Source: Pseudomonadales bacterium (GTDB taxonomy: Bacteria; Pseudomonadota; Gammaproteobacteria; Pseudomonadales; Pseudohongiellaceae). Taken from it: a stretch of DNA of 60,959 nt. Location of the stretch: positions 1 through 60,959 of the forward strand of contig JAJDVS010000009.1 of the NCBI GenBank assembly GCA_022825945.1, read 5' to 3'. The notes beneath the pieces were generated by a model. That model saw only the letters and a program-made list of their open reading frames with translations, made no database searches and was not told where the DNA came from. Position numbers and translations under genes: made by a program. Shown one piece after another: positions 59,730 to 60,959 of this stretch (the first letter of the stretch is position 1; every line of letters begins with the position of its first letter).

Positions 59730-60335
59730 CTATTGCCAGTTGTCGAGCACGGCGTCGATGTCGTCGCCGTGTTCGGTCATCAGCGCGCTGAACTGGGTAA
59801 AGTACTGGCGTCCCAGATTGATGCCCGCCAGGCTCAGATTGCGCAGCTTCCATTCGTTGTCGGCGTTCAGGAACATCTGGAACTGGAACAGCACCGGCTG
59901 GCCGTTGCCGCCGGCGAGTTCCATGGTGACGATGGTGCTTTCCGGGGTGTCGCGGTCCGGATTTTCCGAAGGACGGAAGCTGACTTCCTGATCAACATAG
60001 GTCAGCAGGGCCGCGCCGTAGAAGCGGGTGAGGTTGCCCCGCAGAATCTGCCCGAATCGCTGCTGCTGCCCGGGGCTGGCGGCGTCGAGATAGCGATTCA
60101 TCACCACCGCCGCCACCGCGTCAAAATCCACGAACCGGTCGAGTACGCCTTCCACGCCGGAGTAGAAGGCTTCGCTGTCGGTGGCGAACAACTGCCGGGT
60201 TTCCCCCACTTGCCGCAGCAGGGTGTCCACGGCAAGCCGGGCGGTGTCTACCGCTGTCGGTTGCTGGGCATGACCGGCGCCATGGGCGGCCATGAACAGC
60301 AGCAGCACGCACAATGTTCTGAAGGGAGATCGCAT
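59730..60335 (-). CDS. mlaC: Phospholipid-binding periplasmic protein MlaC
   Basis: Shuttles phospholipids between the outer and inner membranes in the Mla pathway. A 201-residue secreted protein with signal peptide ending AGHA, then FVDFDAVAAVVMNRYLDAASPGQQQRFGQILRGNLTRFYGAALL, the core of the lipid-binding fold. The mlaD, mlaE and mlaF genes that normally precede mlaC are not adjacent: upstream are a repeat and an unrelated gene. Confidence 0.92.
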   Translation of the reverse strand: MRSPFRTLCVLLLFMAAHGAGHAQQPTAVDTARLAVDTLLRQVGETRQLFATDSEAFYSGVEGVLDRFVDFDAVAAVVMNRYLDAASPGQQQRFGQILRGNLTRFYGAALLTYVDQEVSFRPSENPDRDTPESTIVTMELAGGNGQPVLFQFQMFLNADNEWKLRNLSLAGINLGRQYFTQFSALMTEHGDDIDAVLDNWQ

Positions 60336-60427
60336 GGGCGCGAGTGTAACCCATTCTCCGGAAATTTTGCCAACGCTGCCGAAGCTATTGTGCGCGGCGA
60401 TTCCCATCCTGATGCCGCCCCCCTCCC

Positions 60428-60546
60428 CGTCATTCCGCGCGGAGTCCCTCCTCCGTCATTCCGCGCGAAGCGAAGCGCAGTCGCGGAATCCCATGAACCC
60501 GGCACTGCCATTCGACGGGAGATTCCGCGACTGCGCGCGGAATGAC
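60428..60546. repeat. REPIN-like repeat A15
   Basis: One extra left half-site (GTCATTCCGCGCGGAG), then a complete unit (left GTCATTCCGCGCGAAGCGAA, spacer of about 30 bases, right GATTCCGCGACTGCGCGC, GGAATGAC), located exactly where mlaC would join mlaD. Confidence 0.82.
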
Positions 60547-60556
60547 GGAAGACGGT

Positions 60557-60959
60557 CTATCGCGACAACGCCTCCCGCAGGAACTGCTGTTCCATGCATC
60601 GGAGCGCGTCGGCCACGGGGAGCCAGCCGGGCTGGCCCGCCGCGGCGTGGAAGCTTGCCTCGGCGGGAGTGACCACCGTCGCGTCGTTGGCGCCGCCGGA
60701 GAAGGTCCGCGCCACCCGCAGCCAGCGCTCCACGTGGGCCGCGCCGCGCCAGGTTTCGCCGGCTCTCGCCACCGCCTCGGACCGCAGTTGCGGGGATACG
60801 CAGGCTCCGGCGGCGAAATCGGGCGGCGCATCCGCCTGGGTGTCCCGTGGATTCTGCAGATTCCGCCTATCCGGTTCGAATTCTCTCGGGCCGGTTTCCG
60901 GATTCCAGCGGTCGCGTTCCATCGCCTCGCCGGGAGTCTCGGCGCCGACTTCACCGGGC
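60557..60959 (-). CDS. Unrecognised gene, 5' end outside window
   Basis: The reading frame is open from the window edge to a TAG at 60557. At least 133 codons are seen. An internal ATG at 60922 could be a start, but upstream codons remain open. The visible part is Arg/Asp/Glu/Pro-rich (DRWNPETGPREFEPDRRNLQ), then more ordered (AHVERWLRVARTFSGGAND...GWLPVADALRCMEQQFL). I see no known motif and it does not resemble MlaD, the expected neighbour. The strand is chosen by the long open frame and codon texture; it may be a coding shadow. Confidence 0.45.
   Translation of the reverse strand, partial: PGEVGAETPGEAMERDRWNPETGPREFEPDRRNLQNPRDTQADAPPDFAAGACVSPQLRSEAVARAGETWRGAAHVERWLRVARTFSGGANDATVVTPAEASFHAAAGQPGWLPVADALRCMEQQFLREALSR

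Overview
This window is a high-GC chromosomal segment of a gammaproteobacterium. The evidence is the gene content and gene order. Blocks familiar from Pseudomonas and its relatives are kept almost intact: sdhE-ygfX / nadB / rpoE-rseA-mucD-lepA-lepB-rnc-era-recO; rplU-rpmA-obgE-proB with rpsT and murJ; nfuA / metH; and lpoA-yraN-diaA-dolP / sspA-petBC-petA-rpsI-rplM ... zapE / zapG-cysD-cysNC / degS / hisD-hisG-murA-ibaG-mlaC. There is no prophage, CRISPR array, full-length insertion sequence or rRNA operon. One tRNA gene (tRNA-Arg, anticodon CCT) is present. The exact order or family of the host cannot be decided from the sequence alone.

Layout. 0.2-2.4 kb: copper genes copCD and a short-chain dehydrogenase. 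2.6-13.7 kb: the envelope-stress and lep operon block, with rpoE-rseA autoregulated from a recognisable sigma-E-type promoter, followed by mucD but without rseB/mucB; nadB diverges, and ygfX and sdhE face it. 13.8-20.9 kb: trmJ, a SufR-like Fe-S regulator, elaA, tRNA-Arg, ygfZ, a catalytically degenerate suhB, a MATE exporter and a B12-type radical SAM protein. 21.2-28.8 kb: a nitroreductase / Cys-rich protein / PlsC-like trio, a small secreted repeat protein, a TauE-type transporter, folD, an aromatic aminotransferase and murJ. 28.9-38.4 kb: rpsT, proB-obgE-rpmA-rplU, an orphan HicB-like protein, an all-alpha dUTPase, nfuA and metH. 38.5-60.9 kb: the conserved lpoA-to-mlaC block, interrupted by a serine hydrolase and a TSGG-repeat solenoid protein, and ending in an unrecognised gene cut by the window edge.

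The striking feature is not a gene but the intergenic DNA. Nearly every gap longer than about 150 bp is filled by one of a few palindromic repeat families. Family A is a REPIN-like double hairpin (about 15 loci, some expanded in tandem). Family B is a 161-bp element with 22-bp terminal inverted repeats flanked by TA (three full copies, all exactly 161 bp, plus fragments). Family C is a modular element with a terminator-like hairpin and a conserved micro-ORF (three copies). Family F is a 220-bp TA-flanked element with nested inverted repeats. Family B ends, and one C end, sit exactly on TAG stop codons of neighbouring genes, so that the element supplies the G of the stop. Fragments of repeats have also been absorbed into the C-termini of metH and probably era. 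Conserved operon partners are missing or separated where repeats now lie (rseB between rseA and mucD, the sdhE-ygfX junction, the mlaC-mlaD junction).

Functionally, the window links outer-membrane stress sensing (RpoE, RseA, MucD, DegS), envelope building (MurJ, MurA, LpoA, MlaC, DolP), sulfate activation (CysD, CysNC), Fe-S cluster delivery (NfuA, YgfZ, IbaG, SufR-like), respiration (a fused cytochrome b-c1 and a variant Rieske protein) and translation factors (LepA, Era, ObgE, L13, S9, L21, L27, S20). Six genes appear to start at UUG.
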